Source: Leptospira gomenensis
GTDB taxonomy: Bacteria > Spirochaetota > Leptospiria > Leptospirales > Leptospiraceae
Assembly: GCF_004770155.1 (NCBI RefSeq)
Contig: NZ_RQFA01000080.1
Coordinates: 62,001-126,000, forward strand
Length of the DNA: 64,000 nt
Direction: 5' to 3'
A program made the position numbers and the translations under genes. Under the pieces are notes generated by a model. The model worked only from the letters and a program-made list of their open reading frames with translations, made no database searches and was not told where the DNA came from. Below, piece after piece: positions 1 through 8,313 of the stretch (position 1 is the first letter of the stretch; each line of letters starts with the position of its first letter).

Positions 1-186
1 GTAATCCTCTTCGCCCTGATCCGATCCGAGGGAATGCCTCAAAATCCAGATTGGATTGGCGGTATCTTCATACGCATCCTTTTCGGAATATTCCACGACT
101 TCCCGTTCGACTCCGTCGTTCGAAAGCCAAAACCGGTGGTAGCCTTTTTTACCCTTTCTCGGATACAAACCCGTTACGCTACGCAT
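1..186 (-). CDS. Partial gene, possibly the catalytic large subunit of a hydrogenase-like / complex I-like enzyme
   Basis: This is the first 62 codons of a gene that runs off the left edge. The ATG lies directly after the stop of the HyfF-like gene, with no base between them, so the two are probably translated together. The visible N-terminus starts MRSVTGLYPRKGKKGYHRF and is rich in charged residues; it shows no signal peptide and no membrane segment. In hyf/hyc operons the gene after HyfF is usually the large subunit (HyfG). That is the reason for the proposed product. No metal-binding or catalytic motif is visible in the part present, so the product rests on position alone; a soluble accessory subunit is equally possible. 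Confidence 0.5.
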   Translation of the reverse strand, partial: MRSVTGLYPRKGKKGYHRFWLSNDGVEREVVEYSEKDAYEDTANPIWILRHSLGSDQGEEDY

Positions 187-1395
187 TCAAAATTCTCCTT
201 GAAGCATATGATAAAAACCCCATATTCCTAAACCCAAAACCAACAAAAAAAGTAAAAGTGAGTTGGTAAGTCGTATTTGCAACGTTGCGGCGAACTCCTT
301 CGAAAACGGACGATCCTGCAGATTGAAAAGAGGAACCGTCTTGTAAAGAAGCACGCTGAAAAACAAAAGTCCTAAAATGGGAACCACGATTACGAACCAT
401 TGTCCTTGATTCCAACCCATCTTTAACAACAATAAGTCGTTCACGAAAATGGGAGAACCCGGAAGAACGAAAGCGAGAAATAACGATGCGGTATAAAGAG
501 ACAGCGCTTTTTTATTGATCGAATCCGAAAGGAAAATTTTACTTAACTCTCGTTTGCCGGCGTCCATCCTTACGATTCCCATGGAAAGAAACAGAACCGA
601 TTTCAACACTATATTGCCGGCCATTACGAAATTGAAGACCGAATCCGGAAGATCCATCCAAAGAAAAATACCGATCGCGCCGCTATGAAACAACGCGACC
701 TTTGCCGTCATCATTCTCAAATCGTTTCTTTGATAAAGGGCGACGATACTTTGAAGCATCGTCACGATTCCTAAGATCAACAATCCATCGGCCGCGCTGA
801 AAGTAGTGGGATACAACTGATGATCCATATGTATGAATGGACGAAGCGCATAACTTACCGCGACCGGAACAAAGGCGGCAATCAACGCGGAGATTTGACT
901 CGGACTTTCTCCATAGGTATCCACCACCCAGACGTGATTCGGAAAAAGTCCCAACTTCGCTGAATATCCGAAAATCGCAAGCCAGAGCCCGATTTCGATC
1001 CATAGATTTTCCGGATGTTCGGACAACTTACCGGCCAAAACCTCGACCGGATGATCGATGCCGTGTAACGTGGCGGTGACGATGACGATTCCCAAAAACG
1101 CGATTCCGAGTCCGAAGGAATTAATCAAAAGAAATTTCCATGCGATCGGAAACGACTTCGACGTTTTACTGGAAGAAACGAGTAACGCACCGGTAAACGT
1201 CGTCGCTTCGATAAGGACCCATTGAAGACCGAAACCGTCCAGGTTCCAAGCCGAAAAAGTCAACAAGGTGAAAACGATCATCATCACCGACCACATCGCG
1301 ATCTGCTTTTGACCTTTTGTAGGGGCGAGTATGTATGCGAGAAGAATCAGAAACATAACAGCCGCTCCGATTCCGTTTAATACGAGAAGATTCAC
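187..1395 (-). CDS. Hydrogenase-4 component F-like proton-translocating membrane subunit (NuoL/M/N family)
   Basis: A 402-residue polytopic protein of the complex I antiporter-like family. The segment LGLFPNHVWVVDTYGESPSQ at about residues 150-170 matches the conserved amphipathic region of this family, where HyfF and NuoM have a P-H-x-W motif followed by S-P-x-x-x-S-A. A second conserved region, with MTAKVALFHSGAIGI near residue 230, corresponds to the S-x-x-H/S-x-G motif of the second half-channel. Start is GTG at 1395, overlapping the upstream stop as GTGA; an AGGAGG sits 7 bases before it. E. coli HyfF is about 525 residues, so this one is clearly shorter. Expected role: ion pumping coupled to a membrane-bound oxidoreductase in the inner membrane. 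Confidence 0.8.
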   Translation of the reverse strand: MNLLVLNGIGAAVMFLILLAYILAPTKGQKQIAMWSVMMIVFTLLTFSAWNLDGFGLQWVLIEATTFTGALLVSSSKTSKSFPIAWKFLLINSFGLGIAFLGIVIVTATLHGIDHPVEVLAGKLSEHPENLWIEIGLWLAIFGYSAKLGLFPNHVWVVDTYGESPSQISALIAAFVPVAVSYALRPFIHMDHQLYPTTFSAADGLLILGIVTMLQSIVALYQRNDLRMMTAKVALFHSGAIGIFLWMDLPDSVFNFVMAGNIVLKSVLFLSMGIVRMDAGKRELSKIFLSDSINKKALSLYTASLFLAFVLPGSPIFVNDLLLLKMGWNQGQWFVIVVPILGLLFFSVLLYKTVPLFNLQDRPFSKEFAATLQIRLTNSLLLFLLVLGLGIWGFYHMLQGEF

Positions 1396-2012
1396 GCGGA
1401 GGCCTCCTCTTTTTCGTTTTCGGAAGAACCTTCCATGCTTATCCTAAGAGTCGCGGCGGCACCGATGATGAAAACTGCGTCCAAAAAGGATCCGAATTCT
1501 ATTCCCAAAGGAAGTTCGGTTCTCAAAATCTGCGTCAGTAAAAACGTCCCGTTTTCGAATACCGCAAACGAAGAAATGACCCCGACCCAATGTCTTCGGA
1601 CCACGAAGCCGACCATTCCGACATATAACAGAAGAAAGGTGTAAAGGAAAGACATTTGATTCACTTCACCAAAACGAAATTTAGTAAATCCTAATATAAT
1701 AAAACCTACGATTCCGCCGATGATCAACAACGCGAAAGTGGGGATATAACCCACGCGCGGAAACGTTGATTCCACAGAGTTCGTCCTCCGTGCCGTCCAA
1801 AAAAGGATCCAAGGAGTGAGTAAGACCTTAAAAAGAACGATCATACCCGCCAAAAAGAGACTGTGCGTTCCGTAACCTCCGTCTTCGAACAAAGGAACGA
1901 GCAGAAAACCGCTTTGAAACGCAAGAAGTAACACGAGTCGTTTGAGTCTGTTTTCCAAGAGAATCACGACTCCGATTAAAAGAAGAATTAGATAACTGAA
2001 TTCTGTTCCCAT
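1392..2012 (-). CDS. Hydrogenase-4 component E-like membrane subunit (HyfE family)
   Basis: A 206-residue, very hydrophobic protein with about six predicted membrane segments. Length and position between HyfC-like and HyfF-like genes match HyfE (about 216 residues), whose central part resembles NuoK. The C-terminus carries a short charged tail rich in Glu and Lys. It starts with ATG 16 bases after the HyfC-like stop, and its own stop overlaps the next start by four bases, so translational coupling is likely. It is a structural subunit of the membrane arm with no catalytic residues of its own. The call relies on gene order and hydrophobicity pattern more than on a single motif. Confidence 0.7.
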   Translation of the reverse strand: MGTEFSYLILLLIGVVILLENRLKRLVLLLAFQSGFLLVPLFEDGGYGTHSLFLAGMIVLFKVLLTPWILFWTARRTNSVESTFPRVGYIPTFALLIIGGIVGFIILGFTKFRFGEVNQMSFLYTFLLLYVGMVGFVVRRHWVGVISSFAVFENGTFLLTQILRTELPLGIEFGSFLDAVFIIGAAATLRISMEGSSENEKEEASA

Positions 2013-2027
2013 AAATTTTCCTCGGGA

Positions 2028-2915
2028 TCAACCCAATTTGAGAAGAATACCCAGAAAGAGCATGAAGATGAAGTTCAAACCGAGCAACTCTGGAACCCAA
2101 AGCCATTTCCTACGCGTGCTGTTCGCTTCGATATATCCGACACAAACCGAGACGAATAACGCGCCTAAGACGGAAACGATGTCGAGCCAGTAGTGAGGAA
2201 TGGATCTGCTCAGAAAAAATTCACCGTGATACACTCCCATTTTTGCGACGAAAAGGAACAACGAGCTCGTCTTGAGCTGTTGCGCCAATTCGAAAAGGGC
2301 TCTTCTGCTTCCCGATGCCTCCAAAAGCATGGCTTCGTGGACCATAGTCAGTTCGAGGTGGGTTCTCGGATCGTCAAACGGCGGTTTGGCGAGTTCGGCG
2401 AGAATTACGAGCGAAGTTCCCAGTAGAAAAAGTCCTCCGAAAGCAAGGCTCGCAAAATTGGCGTTAAATACGAGATGCGATTCGAAAACCACAAGAACCA
2501 AGATCATGATCGGCTCGCAAAACACGTAAAGAATAACTTCCCGCGCCGCACCCATTCCCGCAAAGGAGGTTCCGTTTTCCACGGAGTAAGCCAACAGCGC
2601 GAATCTCATGATTCCGATCAAAAAAGGTATGAGAAGAAAAGATCCCCATTCGAAACTCGCCAGACTCCAAACTACGACTCCCGCCAAACACGCAATCAAC
2701 GGCGACGCTTCGGTGAAAAATCCCGAAAAAGGTCCGTCCACAGGTTTTTTCCGGATCATTCTCCAAGTATCGTAGAGGATCTGTAAAACGGGCGCACCGA
2801 CTCTTCCTTGGGCGTAAGATCGTATCTTTTGAACCAAACCTCCGCATAAAAACGGAAGCAGCAAGAATGAAACAATCCGTATCACTGGGTCAATGTATTT
2901 AAGAATAATTTCCAT
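2028..2915 (-). CDS. Hydrogenase-4 component C-like quinone/anchor subunit (NuoH family)
   Basis: A 295-residue membrane protein of the NuoH/HyfC/EchB family. It has the family signature of a loop with QGRVGAPVLQILYDTWRMI-type sequence near residues 35-55 and the Glu-rich ELAKPPFDDPRTHLELTMVHE stretch near 170-195; both are typical of the subunit that forms the quinone-proximal channel. It begins inside the end of the HyfB-like gene (34-base overlap). In complex I and group 4 hydrogenases this subunit anchors the peripheral redox arm, so the cluster probably belongs to a complete redox-driven pump and not a lone antiporter. Confidence 0.85.
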   Translation of the reverse strand: MEIILKYIDPVIRIVSFLLLPFLCGGLVQKIRSYAQGRVGAPVLQILYDTWRMIRKKPVDGPFSGFFTEASPLIACLAGVVVWSLASFEWGSFLLIPFLIGIMRFALLAYSVENGTSFAGMGAAREVILYVFCEPIMILVLVVFESHLVFNANFASLAFGGLFLLGTSLVILAELAKPPFDDPRTHLELTMVHEAMLLEASGSRRALFELAQQLKTSSLFLFVAKMGVYHGEFFLSRSIPHYWLDIVSVLGALFVSVCVGYIEANSTRRKWLWVPELLGLNFIFMLFLGILLKLG

Positions 2916-4603
2916 AAATCTCCTTCTGCCAATTTCAGACCGATAATCACGAACAAAAGAATCACGACCGTAACCGAGGAGAAGGCGAGATTGATGGAAA
3001 TCGTATCCTCGTCCGATTCGTTGACGCTCGTTTTGAAAGTATCCAATAATTTTATAATACTCTTAAGTATTCCTTCGTCCAATCGGGAATTACCGTGTGA
3101 ATCGGTGAAATACCTTCCCAAAGAGGGAAAGAGAGGATCGGATATTCCGTCGGAAGGAATCGCGGCGTCGGCGCCGCCGTAGTTTCCTCCGCAATCCCAT
3201 AGTTTTCGTTTGGAAATTTTCGTTCTTAATCCGAGTGCCCCTACAAGAACGGCCATTCCCAAACCGACGAAATTTACGATCGCAAGTCCTTTATACCAAT
3301 TTTCATCCAACCATTCCTTTTTCGGGGAATAGTAGAGCGTATATGCGGAAATTCCTAAAGAGATAAGAAAGATCAAAATTCCACAAGCGGCTAACGCGTA
3401 ATAGACGGAACGAGGTGCTTTATTTTCTGGCCAATCAATCCTCGGCCTGGATAGAACCATCCCGAGAAAAATCCGCAAATGTCCCGCGGCACCGAGCACC
3501 AATCCGGAAGAAACCAGGATCAAAAGCGGTAAAATGAGAATCGCGCTTTGTCCCGGAATTTCCAGAACACCGGCGACTAACTTGACAAAGGTGGCTTCCG
3601 AGATGAATCCGGTCGTACCCGGAATCGCGAGAAAGCTGATCGTTCCTAAACTCAACAAGGAGGTCGGAATTCCGGAAATCCTTCCAACTCCGGTGTTTTG
3701 ATCCACGTTGGATGAACCGGACAATTTGGTAAGATATCCGATGGACAAAAATTGGAACGTTTTGCTCACACTGTGATGGATCAGAGAAAGAAAGAAAAGA
3801 AAGGAAAACGATCGGCTTAAAACGCGGAGGCTTTCCGATTCGTGATCCTTCCACAACGCGGAAAGCAGAATACAAAGAAAAAGAAAATTCATATTTTCCA
3901 CGGTGCTGTAAGCGATCGCCTTTTTTGCATCCCTGGAAAACAAAGAAGAAAGCCCCGCCCAAAGAACTCCGAAGCCAGCCATTGGTATTAGAATTTTAAT
4001 ATATACTGTTTCTCCTAACCAAGGCGCCACCAGTTGATGAAAAAGAATCAAGGGTAAGTTGACCAATATTCCCGAATAAGCCGCGGAAGCGTGCGCCGGA
4101 GATCCGGAATGCGCCTCGGGAAGCCAAAAATGAAATCCGAAAAACGCGGCTTTCACCAAAAGCCCCGCGACTAGAAAGTAATTTCCGAATTCACCTTCCG
4201 GAGAATAAATCCAATAGGTAAAACAAAAAGCGCCGACTCCGCCCGCAACGACCAAAGCGATAAAACTTCTGATCGAGTTCGGAGTCCACTTTCCTCCTTG
4301 ATACAAAAGAAAAGCGCTTACCGTGGATAATTCCCAAAACAGAATGAGCCATAAAGTCTTCCCCACCAAATAACAAAGTCCGGTGCTCAGGAAAAAAACC
4401 GAGTATCCCAAAAGCACCGTGGCTTTCTTACGATGTTCGTAACCGTAAACGTAAATCGCGATGACGGTTCCCAAGACGGCTTGTAAGGTAAGACCGATGA
4501 ATACGGCCGAATCCTGTCCGAAAAAATTCTTACCGAGCACCTTTGCAGCTAAGAAAGGTGCGATAAGGGATATTGCTACTATCAAATACGATAGAATGAT
4601 CAT
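2882..4603 (-). CDS. Hydrogenase-4 component B-like proton-translocating membrane subunit (NuoL/M family)
   Basis: A 573-residue polytopic protein. The motif FHFWLPEAHSGSPAHASA (about residues 155-172) is the P-x-A-H...S-P/H-x-S-A element of NuoL/HyfB proteins, and FFWELS-type sequence near residue 90 (LILFWELSTVSAFLLYQGG) contains the conserved membrane Glu. A C-terminal region after residue 460 is soluble-looking, with a CGGNYGG-type turn, as in HyfB, which extends beyond the NuoM core. HyfB is usually about 670 residues. It lies 23 bases after the stop of the outer-membrane barrel gene and on the same strand, and may share its transcript. Confidence 0.8.
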   Translation of the reverse strand: MIILSYLIVAISLIAPFLAAKVLGKNFFGQDSAVFIGLTLQAVLGTVIAIYVYGYEHRKKATVLLGYSVFFLSTGLCYLVGKTLWLILFWELSTVSAFLLYQGGKWTPNSIRSFIALVVAGGVGAFCFTYWIYSPEGEFGNYFLVAGLLVKAAFFGFHFWLPEAHSGSPAHASAAYSGILVNLPLILFHQLVAPWLGETVYIKILIPMAGFGVLWAGLSSLFSRDAKKAIAYSTVENMNFLFLCILLSALWKDHESESLRVLSRSFSFLFFLSLIHHSVSKTFQFLSIGYLTKLSGSSNVDQNTGVGRISGIPTSLLSLGTISFLAIPGTTGFISEATFVKLVAGVLEIPGQSAILILPLLILVSSGLVLGAAGHLRIFLGMVLSRPRIDWPENKAPRSVYYALAACGILIFLISLGISAYTLYYSPKKEWLDENWYKGLAIVNFVGLGMAVLVGALGLRTKISKRKLWDCGGNYGGADAAIPSDGISDPLFPSLGRYFTDSHGNSRLDEGILKSIIKLLDTFKTSVNESDEDTISINLAFSSVTVVILLFVIIGLKLAEGDLWKLFLNTLTQ

Positions 4604-4626
4604 CGGCCGATCAAGCCTCCTTTGTT

Positions 4627-6603
4627 TTATAAAGCGGCATTCACTTGAAGAAAGAATACGCTCGCGTTATTTGCGGAAGTGTGTTGTTTCATAAACGCTG
4701 CCGGATTCAACTCGAATTGATGTTTCGTTGCGTCGTAAAGTAACGGGCTGTTCCGATAATTTCGAACGGAGTTTCCCGCCACAAGAAATCCCGCACCGGT
4801 CCAAACAGAAACGTTTTCGTTGATCTGAAACATCCAAGTCAGATCCAATTCGTTGTAGATATTTCTTCCCAAAGAATACGGTTGAGTGAACGCGTTACCC
4901 GAATAATTTTCGCTCGAACCCGAAGCGACCGTCTGATTCGCGGCGTTGACGGAAGTCGCGACCGGAGAAGACAACGCGGAACCCGCTAAAGAATTCGCTC
5001 CCCCGTTGATAGCATACCAAGCGTCGTTTTTCTGCGCTTTGTCGTTGATGATATAAGCGATTTGAAACGTACCCCATTTACCGCTTTTATACGTGATGTT
5101 CGCGTTCCAAGAGCTGAGGTTTTTGGTATCGATATTTTCGGAAAGACCGGCCACGTTGTTCCAATAAGGAATCACACCGAAACGCGGATTTACGAGAGTT
5201 TGAAACGTCGAGGAACTACCGTCCGCACGATTGTTATCGCCGGAAGAATAGGTATATTGTGCGCCGATTCGAAGTTTTTCGGCGAACGTATAACCCGTCT
5301 GAACGACGTGGAACCGTCCCGAATACTTAACCCTTTCCGTTCTCGTATCGGCGAGTTTTATGCCGTCGATCGTTCCCGGCACGTCGCTTCCCAGAAACGT
5401 TTTATGAATTCTCTGTCCGGTATAACCGTTTTGCCACGCGCTTTCGATCGTCCAATCCCAAGCCTTACCTTCGGGAAGATTGTTTTTGTTAGTCCGATTT
5501 GTTAAACGAAATCCGTTGGTGTAAAGTTCGTCGTTCTGACGTTTACGATGAGTCGCAAGAACGTCGTCCGCGGTGCTGATCGGAGTCGAATTGGGAATCC
5601 ATTTCTTCACTACATCGATGTTATAAACGTCGAGCGTAACTTCGTTCAAAATATTAAACGAATTATAAGTACCGAATAACGTAGTATCCGATTGTGAAGC
5701 GGAAGGATTCGTATTCCCCGGAGTGGAATTCACCTTAGGGTCGTTAGCCGATAAAACGCCGTTGACTCCGCTTTGAGTCCAATACGGCCTCGCCGCAAAA
5801 AAGTGAGAACTGAATTTATCGAAGTCGAACATCAAACGCGCACCGTCGTAGGAAAGGCCGTTGATGGTCCAATTTGCTCCGCCTAGCATCCTTTGATCCC
5901 CGTATGCCCAAATCTGTCTACCGATCTGAACCTTAGCGTCCAGCGGAAGTTTTTTGATCATCACGAAGGCTTCGCGTATGCTCGTGTTGTTCGGCGCGAT
6001 CGAATTAGTCTGTTTTCCCGGAGTATTCGGATCGGAACTCAAGGTCGGAGTATTACTGAAAAAACCGGAACGGATATCCCCGACATTCGCGGGCGATTCC
6101 CCACCCCAAACCCTCGTATCCTGAACCGTAACCTTAAACGTTACGTACGGACTCGGATCGATCAAAAAGTAAAACGCGGAAGTCTGCATCACGCGGTCCG
6201 TATATGCGTGGTTGGAGGAGTCGAAATTCAGGTTGTTTCTGGATTCGTATCTAGGTCGTAAATAGAACCCGAGTTTGATCCAATCGTTGACCCAAAGTTT
6301 ATTCGAATACCGATTCACCGTTTTCGAAAGTTCGGGTTCGATGAACATGTGTCGATTGAATTCGGGGTTTATTCCTCCCTTTTTCATAGGGGAAACGTAA
6401 TTGTCCAAATCTTCCGGTTTGGATTCCGATGTAGCCGTCTGCGTTTCGGTGGCAGATGCGGGTTTCGTTTTTGCGGAAGAAGGTGAAACTTCCGTAACGC
6501 CGGATTTGGTTTCCATTTGTGTCTGGGCGACAAGGCCGAAGGAGGAAAAGAAAACGAACAGAATGAAAGCTATTTTTATAAGTTGTTTATTGGTAGAGGT
6601 CAT
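4627..6603 (-). CDS. Outer-membrane beta-barrel protein, alginate-export / porin-like family
   Basis: A 658-residue protein with an N-terminal signal peptide (hydrophobic residues 8-26, cleaved after LVAQ or nearby). After a low-complexity Ser/Thr/Lys linker (about 30-70) come alternating aromatic-polar strands such as LGFYLRPRYESRNNLNF and RIGAQYTYSSGDNNRADG, typical of outer-membrane barrels. The segment VQIGRQIWAYGDQRMLGG resembles the R-Q-x-x-x-x-G-x-x-R signature of the Alginate_exp family. Barrel proteins of this kind admit or release small solutes. The 23-base gap to the HyfB-like gene suggests cotranscription. The substrate cannot be read from sequence. Confidence 0.75.
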   Translation of the reverse strand: MTSTNKQLIKIAFILFVFFSSFGLVAQTQMETKSGVTEVSPSSAKTKPASATETQTATSESKPEDLDNYVSPMKKGGINPEFNRHMFIEPELSKTVNRYSNKLWVNDWIKLGFYLRPRYESRNNLNFDSSNHAYTDRVMQTSAFYFLIDPSPYVTFKVTVQDTRVWGGESPANVGDIRSGFFSNTPTLSSDPNTPGKQTNSIAPNNTSIREAFVMIKKLPLDAKVQIGRQIWAYGDQRMLGGANWTINGLSYDGARLMFDFDKFSSHFFAARPYWTQSGVNGVLSANDPKVNSTPGNTNPSASQSDTTLFGTYNSFNILNEVTLDVYNIDVVKKWIPNSTPISTADDVLATHRKRQNDELYTNGFRLTNRTNKNNLPEGKAWDWTIESAWQNGYTGQRIHKTFLGSDVPGTIDGIKLADTRTERVKYSGRFHVVQTGYTFAEKLRIGAQYTYSSGDNNRADGSSSTFQTLVNPRFGVIPYWNNVAGLSENIDTKNLSSWNANITYKSGKWGTFQIAYIINDKAQKNDAWYAINGGANSLAGSALSSPVATSVNAANQTVASGSSENYSGNAFTQPYSLGRNIYNELDLTWMFQINENVSVWTGAGFLVAGNSVRNYRNSPLLYDATKHQFELNPAAFMKQHTSANNASVFFLQVNAAL

Positions 6604-6759
6604 ACAAGTTTACTCTTTCTTTATATTTAAAAAAGATAATATCCGAACTTTCGAAATCCGAGTCGTTTTTTTAGAAAAAAATTCTTGATGAGTTCGAAAA
6701 TCCTTTCCGTAAACTTTTCTCCGGCCGAATCGGAAAAACGAAACGTCCGGAAAAACTTT

Positions 6760-7728
6760 TTAGAAAACGGTTACTAAGTAATAGTAAAGCGGAATTCCCG
6801 CTACGATATTGATCGGAAACACGATCGAAAGCGCCACGGTCAGATAAACGCTTGGATTCGCCTCGGGAATCATATCTTTCATTGCCGCCGGAACGGCGAT
6901 GTAGGAAGCGGAAGCGCAGAGAACGACGAACATCAGGGCGTCACCGACCGGCATTCCTATGATTTTCGTAAGAGCCAAACCGATACCGGCGTTTAAGATC
7001 ATAAGGCCTATGGAGGCGGCAATGAGAAAAAATCCGACGTGAGTCAGTTCTTTAAAACGCCGCGCTGCAGAAATCCCCATATCTAAAAGGAAGAACGTTA
7101 AAATTCCCTTAAATAGGTCGTCGGCGAAAACCTTTTCCGCCTTCCAACCGGAGTCGCCCGTAATATAACCCACAAGCAGGGCGCCGACCAAAAGGTAAAT
7201 GGACGAACCGAAAAGCGCTTCATGAAATAAGGCCTTCCAATTGATCGCACCGCCGCCGTTCGCCTTGTTCTTGTTTAAACGATCCAAGATTACGGCAATT
7301 ACGATCGCGGGAGATTCCATCAAAGCCATACCGGCTACGATAAAACCTCCGTATTCGATACCGAGATTATGGAGAAAGGCGCCCGCAGTCACAAACGTAA
7401 CCGCGCTGATCGAACCGAAAGAACCCGCCAACGCCGCGGCGTTGTGTTTGTCCAATTTGATCTTTAGTACGAAATACGCGTAAATCGGAACGATAAACGC
7501 CATGATCGAACACGCGATCAAAGTAAAAAGGTGTTCTTGGCTGAACGCGGTCCGAGACAATTCGTGCCCGCCTTTGAAGCCGATTGCAAAAAGCAGATAC
7601 ATCGAAAAGAATTTGGACAACGATTCCGGGATTACCAGATCCGATTTGAAGAAAACGACTCCCATTCCCAAAAAGAAAAAGAGCACCGGGGGGTTTAGCA
7701 CATTCTCTAAAATTGCGTGCAAATCCAT
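6760..7728 (-). CDS. Sodium-dependent bicarbonate transporter family permease (SbtA-like)
   Basis: A 322-residue inner-membrane protein with about ten hydrophobic segments in two inverted halves, matching SbtA-family permeases. Typical family stretches are LNPPVLFFFLGMGVVFFKSD at the start, FAIGFKGGHELSR near residue 50 and ASASYIAVPAAMKDMIPEANPS near the end. Cyanobacterial SbtA imports bicarbonate with sodium; related bacterial proteins are annotated the same way but few are tested. I chose the ATG at 7728, with GGAG nine bases upstream, over the GTG at 7743. No PII-like SbtB gene lies next to it. It reads toward the barrel gene 156 bp away on the same strand. Confidence 0.85.
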   Translation of the reverse strand: MDLHAILENVLNPPVLFFFLGMGVVFFKSDLVIPESLSKFFSMYLLFAIGFKGGHELSRTAFSQEHLFTLIACSIMAFIVPIYAYFVLKIKLDKHNAAALAGSFGSISAVTFVTAGAFLHNLGIEYGGFIVAGMALMESPAIVIAVILDRLNKNKANGGGAINWKALFHEALFGSSIYLLVGALLVGYITGDSGWKAEKVFADDLFKGILTFFLLDMGISAARRFKELTHVGFFLIAASIGLMILNAGIGLALTKIIGMPVGDALMFVVLCASASYIAVPAAMKDMIPEANPSVYLTVALSIVFPINIVAGIPLYYYLVTVF

Positions 7729-7743
7729 AGTAGCTGACTCCAC

Positions 7744-8313
7744 GATTCGGAGATTTCGAATTCGCCTGAAAGGTTATGACGAATCCCGCGAATCTAAATT
7801 TGTAAAGGAATGAAAGAACTTTGAAACCTATTCAGTGAATCCCCTACTGAGGGAATAGACTTTCCAGGATTATAAAATTGGACAACCATTTTTCGAAAAA
7901 CTGCTCTTTCTCGAGATTTTACGTTTCGATCCTAAATCGGAATCGGAGGGACATAAGATTCCGAGGAAAGGGTGAAAGAACTGCGTTTTCATTTTTCCGC
8001 AAATGCTTAAATTCTCTATGATTATCGTATTTATTGAAAGAATTGCCTACGATCTAAACCGGAAAAAGCGGGGTTTTTCGAAATCGTCACGGTGGTGATT
8101 CAGAGGTTTCAAGTGTCTAACTTTATAAAATTGGAAAAATAAAATCGCTTGTGCTTTCTCCAAAAAGGAGTTTAGATTTTTAGCCGAATCCGAACGTAAA
8201 AAACTAAATTTGCTTTCGAGGCGGGGATAAAATCATTGTCGCAAAACAAAGATGATTTCGATTCTAAAAGCTCACAGAACGTTCCCTAAAAAGAAAAAGG
8301 AAGAAAAAGCGAA
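7744..8313. other. Intergenic region between divergent SbtA-like and AraC genes
   Basis: 570 bases without a convincing gene. It must contain the divergent promoters for the SbtA-like permease (minus) and the AraC-type regulator (plus). I see AT-rich stretches near 8110-8150 and 8280-8300, and an AAGGAAG ribosome-binding site before 8314. I see no clear operator palindrome, terminator or small RNA. Confidence 0.5.
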
